From Curtobacterium sp. S6 (GTDB taxonomy: Bacteria > Actinomycetota > Actinomycetes > Actinomycetales > Micrococcaceae): a stretch of DNA of 64,000 bases. The notes beneath the pieces are model-generated. The model was not told the DNA's origin, searched no databases, and saw only the letters and a program-made list of their open reading frames with translations. This document shows, piece after piece, positions 1 to 8,012 of this stretch. Position numbers and translations under genes: made by a program. The stretch spans positions 930,001 to 994,000 of the forward strand of contig NZ_JHEL01000015.1 in the NCBI RefSeq assembly GCF_000710345.2, written 5' to 3'. Within the stretch, counting starts at the first letter, position 1. Each line of letters starts with the position of its first letter.

Positions 1-224
1 CCCGTGAGGATCATCCCGAGGTCACGGCCCGCGATGCCCGCCTCGTCGAGGATTCGTCGAATGCCGGGGGCCATCGCTTCGGCGTGGGATCGCGTGTCCT
101 CGGTGTGAAAACTTCCCAGGACCTCGACCGGACCGGCATAGCCGCCGCCTTCCGCCGCGGCGTCGTCGACGCGCATCAAGGCGCCGCTGGCAATGGACGA
201 TGTATCGCAACCGAGAATGAACAC
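1..224 (-). CDS. tsaB: TsaB, tRNA t6A threonylcarbamoyl-transferase complex subunit (partial, C-terminus off window)
   Basis: From a GTG at 222-224 the frame reads VFILGCDTSS, the ASKHA-fold opening of the TsaB/YeaZ family, and stays open to base 1 (about 74 codons). Family members run about 200-240 residues, so most of the protein lies beyond the left edge. TsaB partners TsaD and TsaE to make N6-threonylcarbamoyladenosine at tRNA position 37. It follows tsaE by 25 bases on the same strand, matching the common alr-tsaE-tsaB order in actinobacteria. The start is inferred from the conserved N-terminus, because longer readings give unrelated arginine-rich sequence. Confidence 0.85.
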   Translation of the reverse strand, partial: MFILGCDTSSIASGALMRVDDAAAEGGGYAGPVEVLGSFHTEDTRSHAEAMAPGIRRILDEAGIAGRDLGMILT

Positions 225-249
225 GGCCCACAGTCTACCGTCAGCCGAC

Positions 250-834
250 TCAGCCCATGGCCGCGTTGCGCACTTTGCCGTGCAGGTCGGCCACCTCGCG
301 CTCGCCCCACCTCGGGCCCACGAACCTCATGGTCAGACGGCGCGGCTCGGTGTCTTCCTCCTCGCCGCTCACGGGAACCGCTTCCTGGCCGAGGGATCGT
401 TCCAGATCGATCTCGACCCGAGATTCGTGAAGATGCTCCACGAGCCCGGCGCCCCACTCGACCACGGTCACGGATCGGTCCATCGAATATTCGAGGTCGA
501 GGTCGTCGACCTCTTCCGGGCTGTTCAGCCGGTACGCGTCCACGTGCACCAGGTCCGGGCCGCCGGGCCGGGATCCGTCCGGATCGTTCGGATGGATGCG
601 GGAGAGCACGAACGTCGGGGAGATCACGCCACCCCGCACCCCGAGGCCGTCCCCGAGCGCCCTGGTCATGGTCGTCTTTCCCGCGCCGAGCTCCCCCGTG
701 AGGATGACCAGATCTCCGGCGCGCAGATTCCCTGCGAGCGCGTGCGCCACGCGCGCGGTGGCCTCCCGGCTATCCAGGATCAGCTCGAGCGAGCGCGGGA
801 TCGCGCCGTCGGTCTCCGACAAGGGCTGGGTCAT
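250..834 (-). CDS. tsaE: TsaE, ATPase subunit of the tRNA t6A complex
   Basis: A 194-residue protein with a Walker A motif GELGAGKTT at about residues 47-55, then SPTFVL and HVDAYRL, all typical of TsaE/YjeE. TsaE hydrolyses ATP to help TsaB-TsaD modify tRNA A37. The chosen ATG (832-834) overlaps the alr stop as ATGA, which supports it over a longer in-frame reading lacking family similarity. The C-terminal tail carries an acidic GEEEDTEP stretch before the last beta strand. It sits in an alr-tsaE-tsaB operon and is probably translationally coupled to alr. Confidence 0.93.
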   Translation of the reverse strand: MTQPLSETDGAIPRSLELILDSREATARVAHALAGNLRAGDLVILTGELGAGKTTMTRALGDGLGVRGGVISPTFVLSRIHPNDPDGSRPGGPDLVHVDAYRLNSPEEVDDLDLEYSMDRSVTVVEWGAGLVEHLHESRVEIDLERSLGQEAVPVSGEEEDTEPRRLTMRFVGPRWGEREVADLHGKVRNAAMG

Positions 835-2081
835 GATCGCGACTCCTTGAGGTAGACGCGGTCGAGCCGAGGCGACATCCGCGTGACGATCTCGTAGTTG
901 ATGGTCCCGGCGGCGTGCGCCCACTCGTTGACCGACGGGTTCTCGCCGGAACCGAAGAGGACAACCGGTGCGTGGAGATATCCCAGCTCGGGGTCCGAGA
1001 GCCCCGGACGTCCCAGGTCGACGACCATCTGGTCCATCGCGATCCGGCCGACCTCGGCGTAGGTCGCGGAGGCGTCCCCCGTGGGATAGATGCGAACAGG
1101 GCCGCCGGTCGCGACGCGGGGAACGCCGTCGGCGTACCCGACGGGGACGAGCGCCAAAGTGGTCGCGCGCTCGGTGCGGTAGCGGAGGCCGTAGGAAACC
1201 CCCTGACCGGCCGGGACCTCCTTGACGGAGCTGACGAAGGTCTGGACGGTCATGGCCGGTCGCAGCCCCCAGTCCTCCGGCGTCGTGTCTTCAAGCGGCG
1301 AGAGCCCGTAGAGGCCCAAACCCACGCGAACGGCGTCGCGAGTGATTCGGTTTCCGTGGCTGTCCGCGTATCGGGACGCGGTGAGCATTCCGGGGGTATT
1401 GGCGATGTGCACCGTCTCGGGGCGCAGGCCAGCGTCGCGGGCAATCCGCTCGGCGGCGTCCAAGTGGTCCAGCTGTTCGAGGGTCTGCGGTCGTTCGGGC
1501 TCGTCCGCGACCGCCAGGTGAGAGAAGATGCCGACGACGCGGATCAGCCCCTGGGCCTCCAGCTCGACGGCGCGACCGACCATCGTCGGCCATTGGGCGA
1601 CGGTGCACCCGTTGCGTCCGAGTCCCGTGTCGATCTTGAGGTGCACCTTGGCCGGGATGCCGGTCCGGGCCGCGGCCTCCGCCGCCGCCTCGAGGTCCCA
1701 GCCGGAGACGCCGATCTCGATGTCGGCCTCGAGCGCGGCGTCGAAATCGGTCGTGCCCGTGTGCAACCAGGCGAGCATCCTCCCGTCGACGCCGGCGGCC
1801 CGCAGTTCAAGGGCTTCCCGGATATGGGCCAGGCCGAGCGCCTGGGCGCCGGCCTCAAGAACCGTCCTGGCCACCGGCTCCGCGCCGTGCCCGTAGGCAT
1901 CCGCCTTGACGACCGCGATCAGTCCCGCATCGCCGATGAGCTCTTGAATCCGCCGAACATTCGAGGCGATCGCGTCCAGATCCACGAGCGCCGCGCGTTC
2001 CGGCGGCGCTTGGTCGAGCAGGAACTCGTGACGGTAGTTTTCGGGCTCCTCCGGAGCCATGGGGGAATGAGGGGACTGCAT
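831..2081 (-). CDS. alr: Alanine racemase
   Basis: A 416-residue PLP enzyme interconverting L- and D-alanine for peptidoglycan. The PLP lysine lies in VVKADAYGHG (Lys59) and the second catalytic base is the tyrosine of GVSYGLRYRT (about Tyr297). Length is slightly above the usual 360-390 because of a roughly 28-residue N-terminal extension; a start at the internal Met8 is also possible. It leads the minus-strand alr-tsaE-tsaB operon and is divergent from mshA, with only about 80 bases between them, so both promoters must lie in that gap. Confidence 0.95.
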   Translation of the reverse strand: MQSPHSPMAPEEPENYRHEFLLDQAPPERAALVDLDAIASNVRRIQELIGDAGLIAVVKADAYGHGAEPVARTVLEAGAQALGLAHIREALELRAAGVDGRMLAWLHTGTTDFDAALEADIEIGVSGWDLEAAAEAAARTGIPAKVHLKIDTGLGRNGCTVAQWPTMVGRAVELEAQGLIRVVGIFSHLAVADEPERPQTLEQLDHLDAAERIARDAGLRPETVHIANTPGMLTASRYADSHGNRITRDAVRVGLGLYGLSPLEDTTPEDWGLRPAMTVQTFVSSVKEVPAGQGVSYGLRYRTERATTLALVPVGYADGVPRVATGGPVRIYPTGDASATYAEVGRIAMDQMVVDLGRPGLSDPELGYLHAPVVLFGSGENPSVNEWAHAAGTINYEIVTRMSPRLDRVYLKESRS

Positions 2082-2163
2082 GTCGACATTCTCTCACCCG
2101 CCCGCGGAGCCTCCGAACCGTGTGTCCCGGCAGGGGCCGTAACACCCGGCTCCTTCACGTAAG

Positions 2164-3486
2164 GTGGGGAGAGTGTTGGATTCCGGGGAACGTCAGCGAG
2201 GGTCGGTGCATCTGTTCAGCATGCACACCTCTCCCCTCGCCCGTCCCGGGGAGGGCAACGCCGGTGGGCTGAACGTCTATGTTTCACACCTCTCCCAGGC
2301 CCTCGCGCGGAGCGGCTATTCGGTGCACGCTTTTACCCTGGCCACCGACATCCGGGACGTCCCGCGCCACCACGGAGACCCCGACCGAGCCGATGCCGGC
2401 AGAACCCCGGTCGTCCCCGGGTACACGGTTCACACGATCTACGTGCCGGAAGCCCGCGACGCGACCAAAGAGGACCTGGCGGATCTGCCCGATCGATTCG
2501 GGCGCGCATGTGCCCGATACGCCGCGGACCAGGGGCTCTCCCCCGATGTGCTCCACGCGCATTACTGGCTCTCCGGCGAGGCGGCACGATCCTACCGGCG
2601 GGCCCTCGGCTCCGGGGCGCCGCTGGTCCTGACGCTCCATACCACGGGCGAGGCCAAAAACCTCCAGTCCGGTGACGGCGAGACGCCGGAACCGCAGCGG
2701 CGAATCGATGCGGAGCGCGCGCTCCTGTCGACGGCCGAAGCGACGGTCGTGAACACCTCTGACGAGCGCGATCAGATGCGAAGCCTCTACGGCGCCCCGG
2801 AACAAAACCTGCACATCATCCCTCCCGGGGTCGACATCTCGACCTTCCACCCGGCCACGGCCCCGCGTGCGGAGGGGAACGACGAATTCCGGGTCGTCTT
2901 CGCCGGCCGTCCTCAGCCGCTCAAGGGCCCCGAAATCCTCATCGACGCCGTGGCCCTGGCCGCAGCGGACGTCCCCGACATTCGGCTGGATATCCGTGGA
3001 ACGGCCGCCCCCGAGTATCTCGACGGCCTCAAGGCGCGCACCCGCGAGCGTGGGATCTCGGATCGCTGCCGCTTCCTTCCCGCGAGCGGGCGCAGCGAGC
3101 TGGCCGAGGCGTTCCGCGCGGCCGACGCCGTCGCCTGTCCGTCGTCCTCGGAGACTTTCGGTCTGGTCGCACTGGAGGCCCAGGCCTGCGGCGTGCCGGT
3201 GTTGGCCTCGGACGTCAGCGGGCTGCGCGCCGCCCTCGACGACGGCGCGGCGGGTCTCCTGGTCCCGCAGCGGACCCCCGAGGCGTGGTCGCGCGCCCTC
3301 GCCGAGCTCGCCGGAGACCCCGAGGCTCGCGAGCGGCTGTCCCGGGCCGGCATCGCCCACGCGCGGACCCTCGATTGGGACCACGCCGCACACGCCACGG
3401 CGGCGCTGTACGACCACCTCATCGCCGCGTCGGAGCCCCCGGCGCCTGACGCCTTTCGATACGGACATCACACCACCCAGAGTTAA
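2164..3486 (+). CDS. mshA: D-inositol-3-phosphate glycosyltransferase (mycothiol step 1)
   Basis: A GT-B retaining glycosyltransferase of 440 residues. Landmarks shared with MshA are MHTSPLARPGEGNAGG near residues 20-35, HYWLSG, a histidine/KN donor-pocket segment, GDGETPEPQRR, VNTSDE, IPPGVD, GRPQPLKGPEIL and the ETFGLVALEAQACG nucleotide-sugar motif. MshA transfers GlcNAc from UDP-GlcNAc to 1D-myo-inositol 3-phosphate, the first committed step of mycothiol, the actinobacterial low-molecular-weight thiol. Start is GTG at 2164; an in-frame GTG at 2173 is equally plausible. The gene following 10 bases downstream is a phosphatase-family member. The family call is firm, the substrate is by homology. 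Confidence 0.88.
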   Translation: MGRVLDSGERQRGSVHLFSMHTSPLARPGEGNAGGLNVYVSHLSQALARSGYSVHAFTLATDIRDVPRHHGDPDRADAGRTPVVPGYTVHTIYVPEARDATKEDLADLPDRFGRACARYAADQGLSPDVLHAHYWLSGEAARSYRRALGSGAPLVLTLHTTGEAKNLQSGDGETPEPQRRIDAERALLSTAEATVVNTSDERDQMRSLYGAPEQNLHIIPPGVDISTFHPATAPRAEGNDEFRVVFAGRPQPLKGPEILIDAVALAAADVPDIRLDIRGTAAPEYLDGLKARTRERGISDRCRFLPASGRSELAEAFRAADAVACPSSSETFGLVALEAQACGVPVLASDVSGLRAALDDGAAGLLVPQRTPEAWSRALAELAGDPEARERLSRAGIAHARTLDWDHAAHATAALYDHLIAASEPPAPDAFRYGHHTTQS

Positions 3487-3496
3487 GGAGACACCC

Positions 3497-4270
3497 GTGC
3501 CACACCTGGATCGAGAAGCCCTCGGCCGCCATCTCGAGCAGACCAAGATCACCGGCCAGGTCGCGACCGCCCGCGAGATCAACCTGGCTCACATCACGGG
3601 TTTCCTCGACGGCAACGAGCACCTCGAATTCGGGGTGGATATGCGTCGATTCTGGACGTGGGACGAGGTCTTCGACCTGATGGTCGAGCGGTGCGGCATC
3701 GACCCGGATCGCGATCACCGCGAGGGGCAGGACACGATCGGCACGCGACAGTGTCTGGACGCGCTCGAACGATACCGGCGCCGCTTCTGGTCGGCCGTCG
3801 ATCAGGGCGCGGACATCCTCTTCGCCACGGGGCACCCCGCTGGGCTCTTTCCGATCTACCAGCATCTCGCGGCGGCCGCCCGCGAGCACGGCGCGCGGGT
3901 GCTCCAGATTCGCGAAGGCATCGGCTTCAACGGCGGCGATCTGCGGCAGATCAACGACGTCGTGATGTTCCAGCAGTACGGCTCCCTCGCCCACACGCAC
4001 TACCCGGAACCCATGCGCCTGGTGTTGGCGCAGCTCTCCGAGGCGGGGACACCCCCGAGCTTCGTCGTGGCCGACCACGGCTGGGCCGGCGCCGCCGCGT
4101 CGGCGGGCATCCCCACCATCGGCATCGCGGATTGCAACGACCCGGGGCTCTTCGTCTCCGAGGCGCAGCGCGACCTCGAGGTGTGCGTTCCGATGGACGA
4201 CAACGTGCTGCCCGGGTATTACTCGGAAGTAACCAATCACATACTCGAGGGCCGGTCGCCGGCTTCCTAG
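3497..4270 (+). CDS. Phosphatase-family protein (actinobacterial PF15698-like), cotranscribed with mshA
   Basis: A 257-residue soluble protein starting at GTG 3497, seven bases after a strong AAGGAG (3485-3490) that overlaps the mshA stop. Conserved blocks include ATAREINLAHI near residue 20, FATGHPAGLF, FVVADHGWAGAAAS and IADCNDPGLF, the pattern I associate with the actinobacterial family called Phosphatase in Pfam. There is no signal peptide, so it should be cytoplasmic. Substrate is not known from sequence. Its tight coupling to mshA suggests dephosphorylation of the MshA product, a mycothiol step for which I know no assigned enzyme. That is inference from context. Confidence 0.7.
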   Translation: MPHLDREALGRHLEQTKITGQVATAREINLAHITGFLDGNEHLEFGVDMRRFWTWDEVFDLMVERCGIDPDRDHREGQDTIGTRQCLDALERYRRRFWSAVDQGADILFATGHPAGLFPIYQHLAAAAREHGARVLQIREGIGFNGGDLRQINDVVMFQQYGSLAHTHYPEPMRLVLAQLSEAGTPPSFVVADHGWAGAAASAGIPTIGIADCNDPGLFVSEAQRDLEVCVPMDDNVLPGYYSEVTNHILEGRSPAS

Positions 4271-4288
4271 GCGCCATATACTGATGAT

Positions 4289-4336
4289 TTGTACCTAACG
4301 GTACAAGGTTTCCTCGCCTACCGACTGGTAGCGAGG
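4289..4336 (+). promoter_or_regulatory. 18-bp palindrome plus hairpin in the leader of the sugar transferase gene
   Basis: TTGTACCTAACGGTACAA (4289-4306) is a dyad with 7-bp perfect arms and a 4-base centre. It follows a TATACT hexamer (4277-4282) that could be a -10 element. Next comes a hairpin at 4312-4336 (CCTCG, one bulged C, CTACC; loop GACT; GGTAG CGAGG). Both precede the gene starting at 4376. The first looks like an operator near the transcription start, the second like an RNA stem. Confidence 0.45.
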
Positions 4337-4375
4337 TGCGTCGCAGGCTTCTGGGGGTAGGGGGACCACCGAGCT

Positions 4376-5860
4376 ATGTTTTCATTCCGGGGCGATGCCG
4401 AGCCCGCCAAAGCATCACCGCACCGCATGACGTGGAACGTCAAGGCGGTTAAGGTTCTATCGGCGACCGACGCCGTGGCCATCGTGGTGGCCGTCTTCGC
4501 GGCCCAGTTCCTGCGGTTCGGCTCATCGGATGCCGCGGCCCTGCCCATCGAGAATAAGGATTCCGTCGGGTATTCCATCGTTTCGGCGGCGCTGTGCCTC
4601 GCGTGGTGGATCGCTCTCTGGCTCGGTGGCTCCCGTGACGCCCGCATCCTCGGGGCCGGCAACGACGAATATCGAAAAGTCATCTCGTCCTCGCTCTGGG
4701 TCTTCGCCGCGCTGGCGATCGCCGCCTACATCACGAGCCTCGAACTGGCACGAGGCTACGTCCTCATCGCCGCGCCCTTGGGCATCGCGGTTTTGACGGC
4801 CCAGCGGTGGCTTTTTCGCGCCTGGATCGTCCGGCGTCGCCGCGATGGCCGAGCCCTCATCCGGGCACTCGTCATCGGCGACCCCAAGTCGACCACGCAT
4901 CTGGTCGAAACCATGAAGGGCGCCCGGAACTACGGATACACCCCCGTCGGCGTGTACTTCGCCGGGGTGGATACCGGCACGGATAGCGAATACGGCGGCG
5001 TCCCTCTCCTCGGCCGGAGCATCAAGCCCGAAGACATCATGCAGACCGTCCGAGAGCACGCGATAGACGTCGTGGCCATCTCGACCGGACACATGATCTG
5101 GCCTCGTAATCTTCGCCGGCTCGGCTGGCTGCTGGCGGACGAGCACGTCGGCCTCATCATGGCCCCGGCCCTGACCGATATTGCGGGTCCGCGGTTTCAC
5201 ACCCAGCCGCTTAACGGCCTGCCCTTGATCCACGTCTCGACCCCGCGGATGAGGGGACCGGCGGCCTTCGCCAAACGGGTGTTGGACATCCTGCTCAGCG
5301 GATTCGCGCTGTTGGTGCTGTCCCCCGTGTTCCTGGTATTGGCCGCCGCCATCAAGATCGATTCGCCGCGAGGCCCCGTCTTTTTCACACAAAAGCGCGT
5401 GGGGTACTGCGGCCGGGCCTTCTCGATGTACAAATTTCGCTCGATGGTCCCCAACGCCGAGGAGCTCAAGAATCAGCTGCTTTCCCAGAATGAGGGAAAC
5501 GGCGTCCTGTTCAAGATGACCAATGACCCCCGCGTCACCCGCGTGGGGCGCATGATGCGCCGCTATTCGCTCGACGAGCTTCCCCAGCTGTGGAACGTTC
5601 TCGTGGGAAATATGTCCCTCGTCGGGCCTCGTCCGCCGCTGAAGGACGAGGTTTCCCGATACGAGGCCGATATCCACCGCCGTCTGCTCGTCAAGCCCGG
5701 GATCACCGGGCTGTGGCAGATCTCCGGCCGGTCGGACCTCTCCTGGGAGGAGTCGACCCGGCTCGACCTGTACTACGTCGAGAACTGGTCGATCCTCGGC
5801 GACGTTCTGGTGCTCCTCAAGACCGTGCGCGCGGTGATCCGTAGCAGCGGCGCGTACTAG
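4376..5860 (+). CDS. Polyprenyl-phosphate sugar-1-phosphate transferase (WbaP/exopolysaccharide priming type)
   Basis: A 494-residue integral membrane protein. Four or five hydrophobic segments lie between residues 27 and 150, followed by a nucleotide-binding-like CoA-binding region (about 160-290) and another membrane helix near 303-327. The C-terminal bacterial sugar transferase domain shows KFRSMVPNAEE (about 353), DELPQLWNVL and MSLVGPRPP. Such enzymes load the first sugar-1-phosphate onto undecaprenyl phosphate to start an exopolysaccharide, teichoic or glycoprotein glycan. No flippase, polymerase or other glycan gene is nearby, so its polymer is unknown. The stop overlaps the convergent nnr stop as CTAG. 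Confidence 0.9.
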   Translation: MFSFRGDAEPAKASPHRMTWNVKAVKVLSATDAVAIVVAVFAAQFLRFGSSDAAALPIENKDSVGYSIVSAALCLAWWIALWLGGSRDARILGAGNDEYRKVISSSLWVFAALAIAAYITSLELARGYVLIAAPLGIAVLTAQRWLFRAWIVRRRRDGRALIRALVIGDPKSTTHLVETMKGARNYGYTPVGVYFAGVDTGTDSEYGGVPLLGRSIKPEDIMQTVREHAIDVVAISTGHMIWPRNLRRLGWLLADEHVGLIMAPALTDIAGPRFHTQPLNGLPLIHVSTPRMRGPAAFAKRVLDILLSGFALLVLSPVFLVLAAAIKIDSPRGPVFFTQKRVGYCGRAFSMYKFRSMVPNAEELKNQLLSQNEGNGVLFKMTNDPRVTRVGRMMRRYSLDELPQLWNVLVGNMSLVGPRPPLKDEVSRYEADIHRRLLVKPGITGLWQISGRSDLSWEESTRLDLYYVENWSILGDVLVLLKTVRAVIRSSGAY

Positions 5861-7494
5861 TTCATCAGCAGGGCAATGGCCTCGGGGATCCGAGCGGCGG
5901 CGATGCTCGGGGGAATCGGCCCCGCGTGCAGCGTGCTGACGCGACGCTGGACGAGGAGGGCGCCGGCGGCGACCCTGCCCCAGGAATCGTCGTCATGCTC
6001 GATGTCTCCCCGTTCCACGCGGGCCGCCCACGCCGCGATTCCCGCGCCGAGGATCCCGGTGAGGGTATCGCCGGATCCCGCCGTGGACAGCCACGGGCTG
6101 TTGCCCGAATGTGCCCAGCTCAGGGTCGGGCCGGCCACGATGGTGGTCGGCCCCTTGAGCAACACCGTTCCGCCCAGAACCTTTTGGGCCGCCCTCGCCC
6201 AGACGAGCGGGGCCTCTTCGATCTCTTCTCGCGTCGGGAAACCCTGGTCGGGGAAGCGACCGTCTTGCAGATCCGAGGCGTTCGCGGCCTCCTGCAACAC
6301 CCGCGCGCCCCGCTGATTCAGCCTGACGAACCACTCCAGGCACTGCGCCAGCTCGCCGGCATGAGGTGTCATCACGACCCGAGGATCGGCGGGTCGCCCC
6401 TCGGCCGCGTCCCGTGCCAGAACATCGAGGGCGGCGGCGTCGGCCACGAGTGGAAGACCGGAGTCGATCGCTTCGCGAATATCCGGCTCCCGGTCCCTGC
6501 CGGTTGCGCCCGATCCCACGGCCCAGGCCTGCACGCGATGCGCGCCGACCGACGGGGTCCGCACGGCCTCCGGGCAAGAGATTCCGACGAGCCCCGCGAA
6601 GGAGTCGCCACCCGTGTAGCGAACCATGCCGGTGCCGGAGTTCAAGGCCGCACGGATGCACATCAGGCCCGCGCCAGGGAATTCGTCCGAGCCTACGACG
6701 GTGCCCAGCACGCCACGGGTGTATTTGTGATCGCCCTCGTATGGGAGGGGCCACACCGAGGAGAAGTCGTTGTCGTACAACGCACGGACCGTCGATTCCG
6801 GCAGGTCCTCGTCCAGACCGAGGGGGACGTCCACGACGCGGCCCACGAGCCCGCGGTGCGGCGTCGCCACCAGGCCCGACTTGGCGCCGATGAAGGATAC
6901 CGTCACGTCCGCGGGGAGCACCGGCCCGAAGACCTCGCCCGTGGTCGCGTCCATTCCTGACGGCGCGTCACAGGCCATCACGAGCGGGTTGCACCCCTCG
7001 CCGTTCGACCGGCGCGTCCATCCCAGCCTCGACACGATGCCCTCGACGATGTCCCGCGCCGCGCCGCGGAGGGCCCCGCGTCCGCCGGTTCCCAGGATTC
7101 CGTCGATGATCACGTCGGCACCGACGGCAAGGTCGACGGCCCGCTCCTTGGCTGCGTCGCTCTCCGAGCCGTCGACCCGGAGCACGGTCCCGCCAGCGGC
7201 CTCGAGGGCGCGGCGGCCTTCCTCGTGGCAACGATCTTCCATGAGAACCGCGGTCACGGACACGCCCTGGGAACGCATGTACGCGCCGGCGAACAGCGTA
7301 TCTCCCCCGTTATTGCCCTTACCGACGAGCAGGACGGCATGCTTGCCGAACGCGGTCCGGGTGCGGTTGGCAAGCATCCGGACGACGGACTCGCCGAGTC
7401 TCCGCGATGCCCGCTCCATGAGCGGCACACCCGCCTCGATCGCCGGTGCTTCGGCCTCCTGAATCTGCCGTGCCGAGTAGGTCTTCAACCCCAT
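5857..7494 (-). CDS. nnr: Bifunctional NAD(P)HX epimerase / ADP-dependent NAD(P)HX dehydratase
   Basis: A 545-residue fusion. The N-terminal YjeF_N epimerase domain (about 1-235) carries GKGNNGGDTLFAG and CDAPSGMDATTGE; the C-terminal ribokinase-like dehydratase domain (about 250-545) carries TPHAGELAQCL, LKGPTTIV and STAGSGDTLTGI. Together they repair hydrated NADH and NADPH. The gene overlaps the downstream acpS by 10 bases, so the two are cotranscribed. A large insertion around residues 390-425 of the dehydratase part (NASDLQDGRFPDQG) is somewhat unusual. Convergent with the sugar transferase gene with no room for a terminator between them. Confidence 0.93.
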   Translation of the reverse strand: MGLKTYSARQIQEAEAPAIEAGVPLMERASRRLGESVVRMLANRTRTAFGKHAVLLVGKGNNGGDTLFAGAYMRSQGVSVTAVLMEDRCHEEGRRALEAAGGTVLRVDGSESDAAKERAVDLAVGADVIIDGILGTGGRGALRGAARDIVEGIVSRLGWTRRSNGEGCNPLVMACDAPSGMDATTGEVFGPVLPADVTVSFIGAKSGLVATPHRGLVGRVVDVPLGLDEDLPESTVRALYDNDFSSVWPLPYEGDHKYTRGVLGTVVGSDEFPGAGLMCIRAALNSGTGMVRYTGGDSFAGLVGISCPEAVRTPSVGAHRVQAWAVGSGATGRDREPDIREAIDSGLPLVADAAALDVLARDAAEGRPADPRVVMTPHAGELAQCLEWFVRLNQRGARVLQEAANASDLQDGRFPDQGFPTREEIEEAPLVWARAAQKVLGGTVLLKGPTTIVAGPTLSWAHSGNSPWLSTAGSGDTLTGILGAGIAAWAARVERGDIEHDDDSWGRVAAGALLVQRRVSTLHAGPIPPSIAAARIPEAIALLMN

Positions 7495-7889
7495 GTCATG
7501 TCCTCCAGTACCTGTGCTGCGGCCAATTCCTCATCGGTGAGCCGCTCCGCGATAACGCTCGCGACGGCCACTCCGCCGTCGTGAGTGATGCTCACGTGCC
7601 ATCGATTAATGCCCAGTCGGGCAGCCGTCTCCTGGATGGTCCCGGTGACCACCAGGCGCGGGGCGCCATACCTATTCTTCTCGATCCAGCAGTGCCGCCA
7701 AATCATTCCCGGGGGCGCGTGCAGTGCCTTGGCCGTGGCCTCACGCACCGCGAAGCGCCCGGCCAGGGAACGGTCCGGCAGGTCGTGCTCTTCCCGGGTG
7801 AAGAGTCGGTCGCGTAACCGCGGGGTGCGGGCGAGTATCTGGGCGAAACGATCGATGTCGACCACGTCCACCCCGGTTCCCATGATCAC
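7485..7889 (-). CDS. acpS: Holo-[acyl-carrier-protein] synthase
   Basis: A 134-residue 4'-phosphopantetheinyl transferase. The motifs are GTGVDVVDIDRF at the N-terminus (Mg-binding Asp) and GRFAVREATAKAL (catalytic Glu and Lys). It activates fatty-acid ACP with the CoA phosphopantetheine arm. Start chosen: GTG at 7887-7889, because GGAGG stands six bases upstream; the ATG at 7881-7883, two codons in, is the alternative. A longer in-frame extension to about 8006 runs through arginine/cysteine-rich non-homologous sequence and is rejected. It overlaps the nnr start by 10 bases. Confidence 0.9.
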   Translation of the reverse strand: MIMGTGVDVVDIDRFAQILARTPRLRDRLFTREEHDLPDRSLAGRFAVREATAKALHAPPGMIWRHCWIEKNRYGAPRLVVTGTIQETAARLGINRWHVSITHDGGVAVASVIAERLTDEELAAAQVLEDMTWG

Positions 7890-7967
7890 TGAGCGCCTCC
7901 AGCATGTCGTGGTGTTGTGTGATGCGGCCCGGCACCTCCTCATCGGGGCCGACCGGAGCCGATACGC

Positions 7968-8004
7968 GAAACGCCCGCCACACCGAGATGTAGCGGGCGT
8001 TTTC
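7968..8004 (-). terminator. Terminator-like hairpin after glmS
   Basis: An inverted repeat pairs 7968-7978 with 7994-8004 (GAAACGCCCGC and GCGGGCGTTTTC) around a loop of about 14 bases. It begins nine bases past the glmS stop in the direction of transcription. The U-tract is short. Confidence 0.65.
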
Positions 8005-8012
8005 ACGTGGTC

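Noticed and set aside
7890-8006. An N-terminal extension of acpS by about 39 codons
   Set aside because: The extra residues are arginine/cysteine-rich, unlike AcpS, and overlap the glmS terminator; the GTG at 7889 has a good ribosome site.
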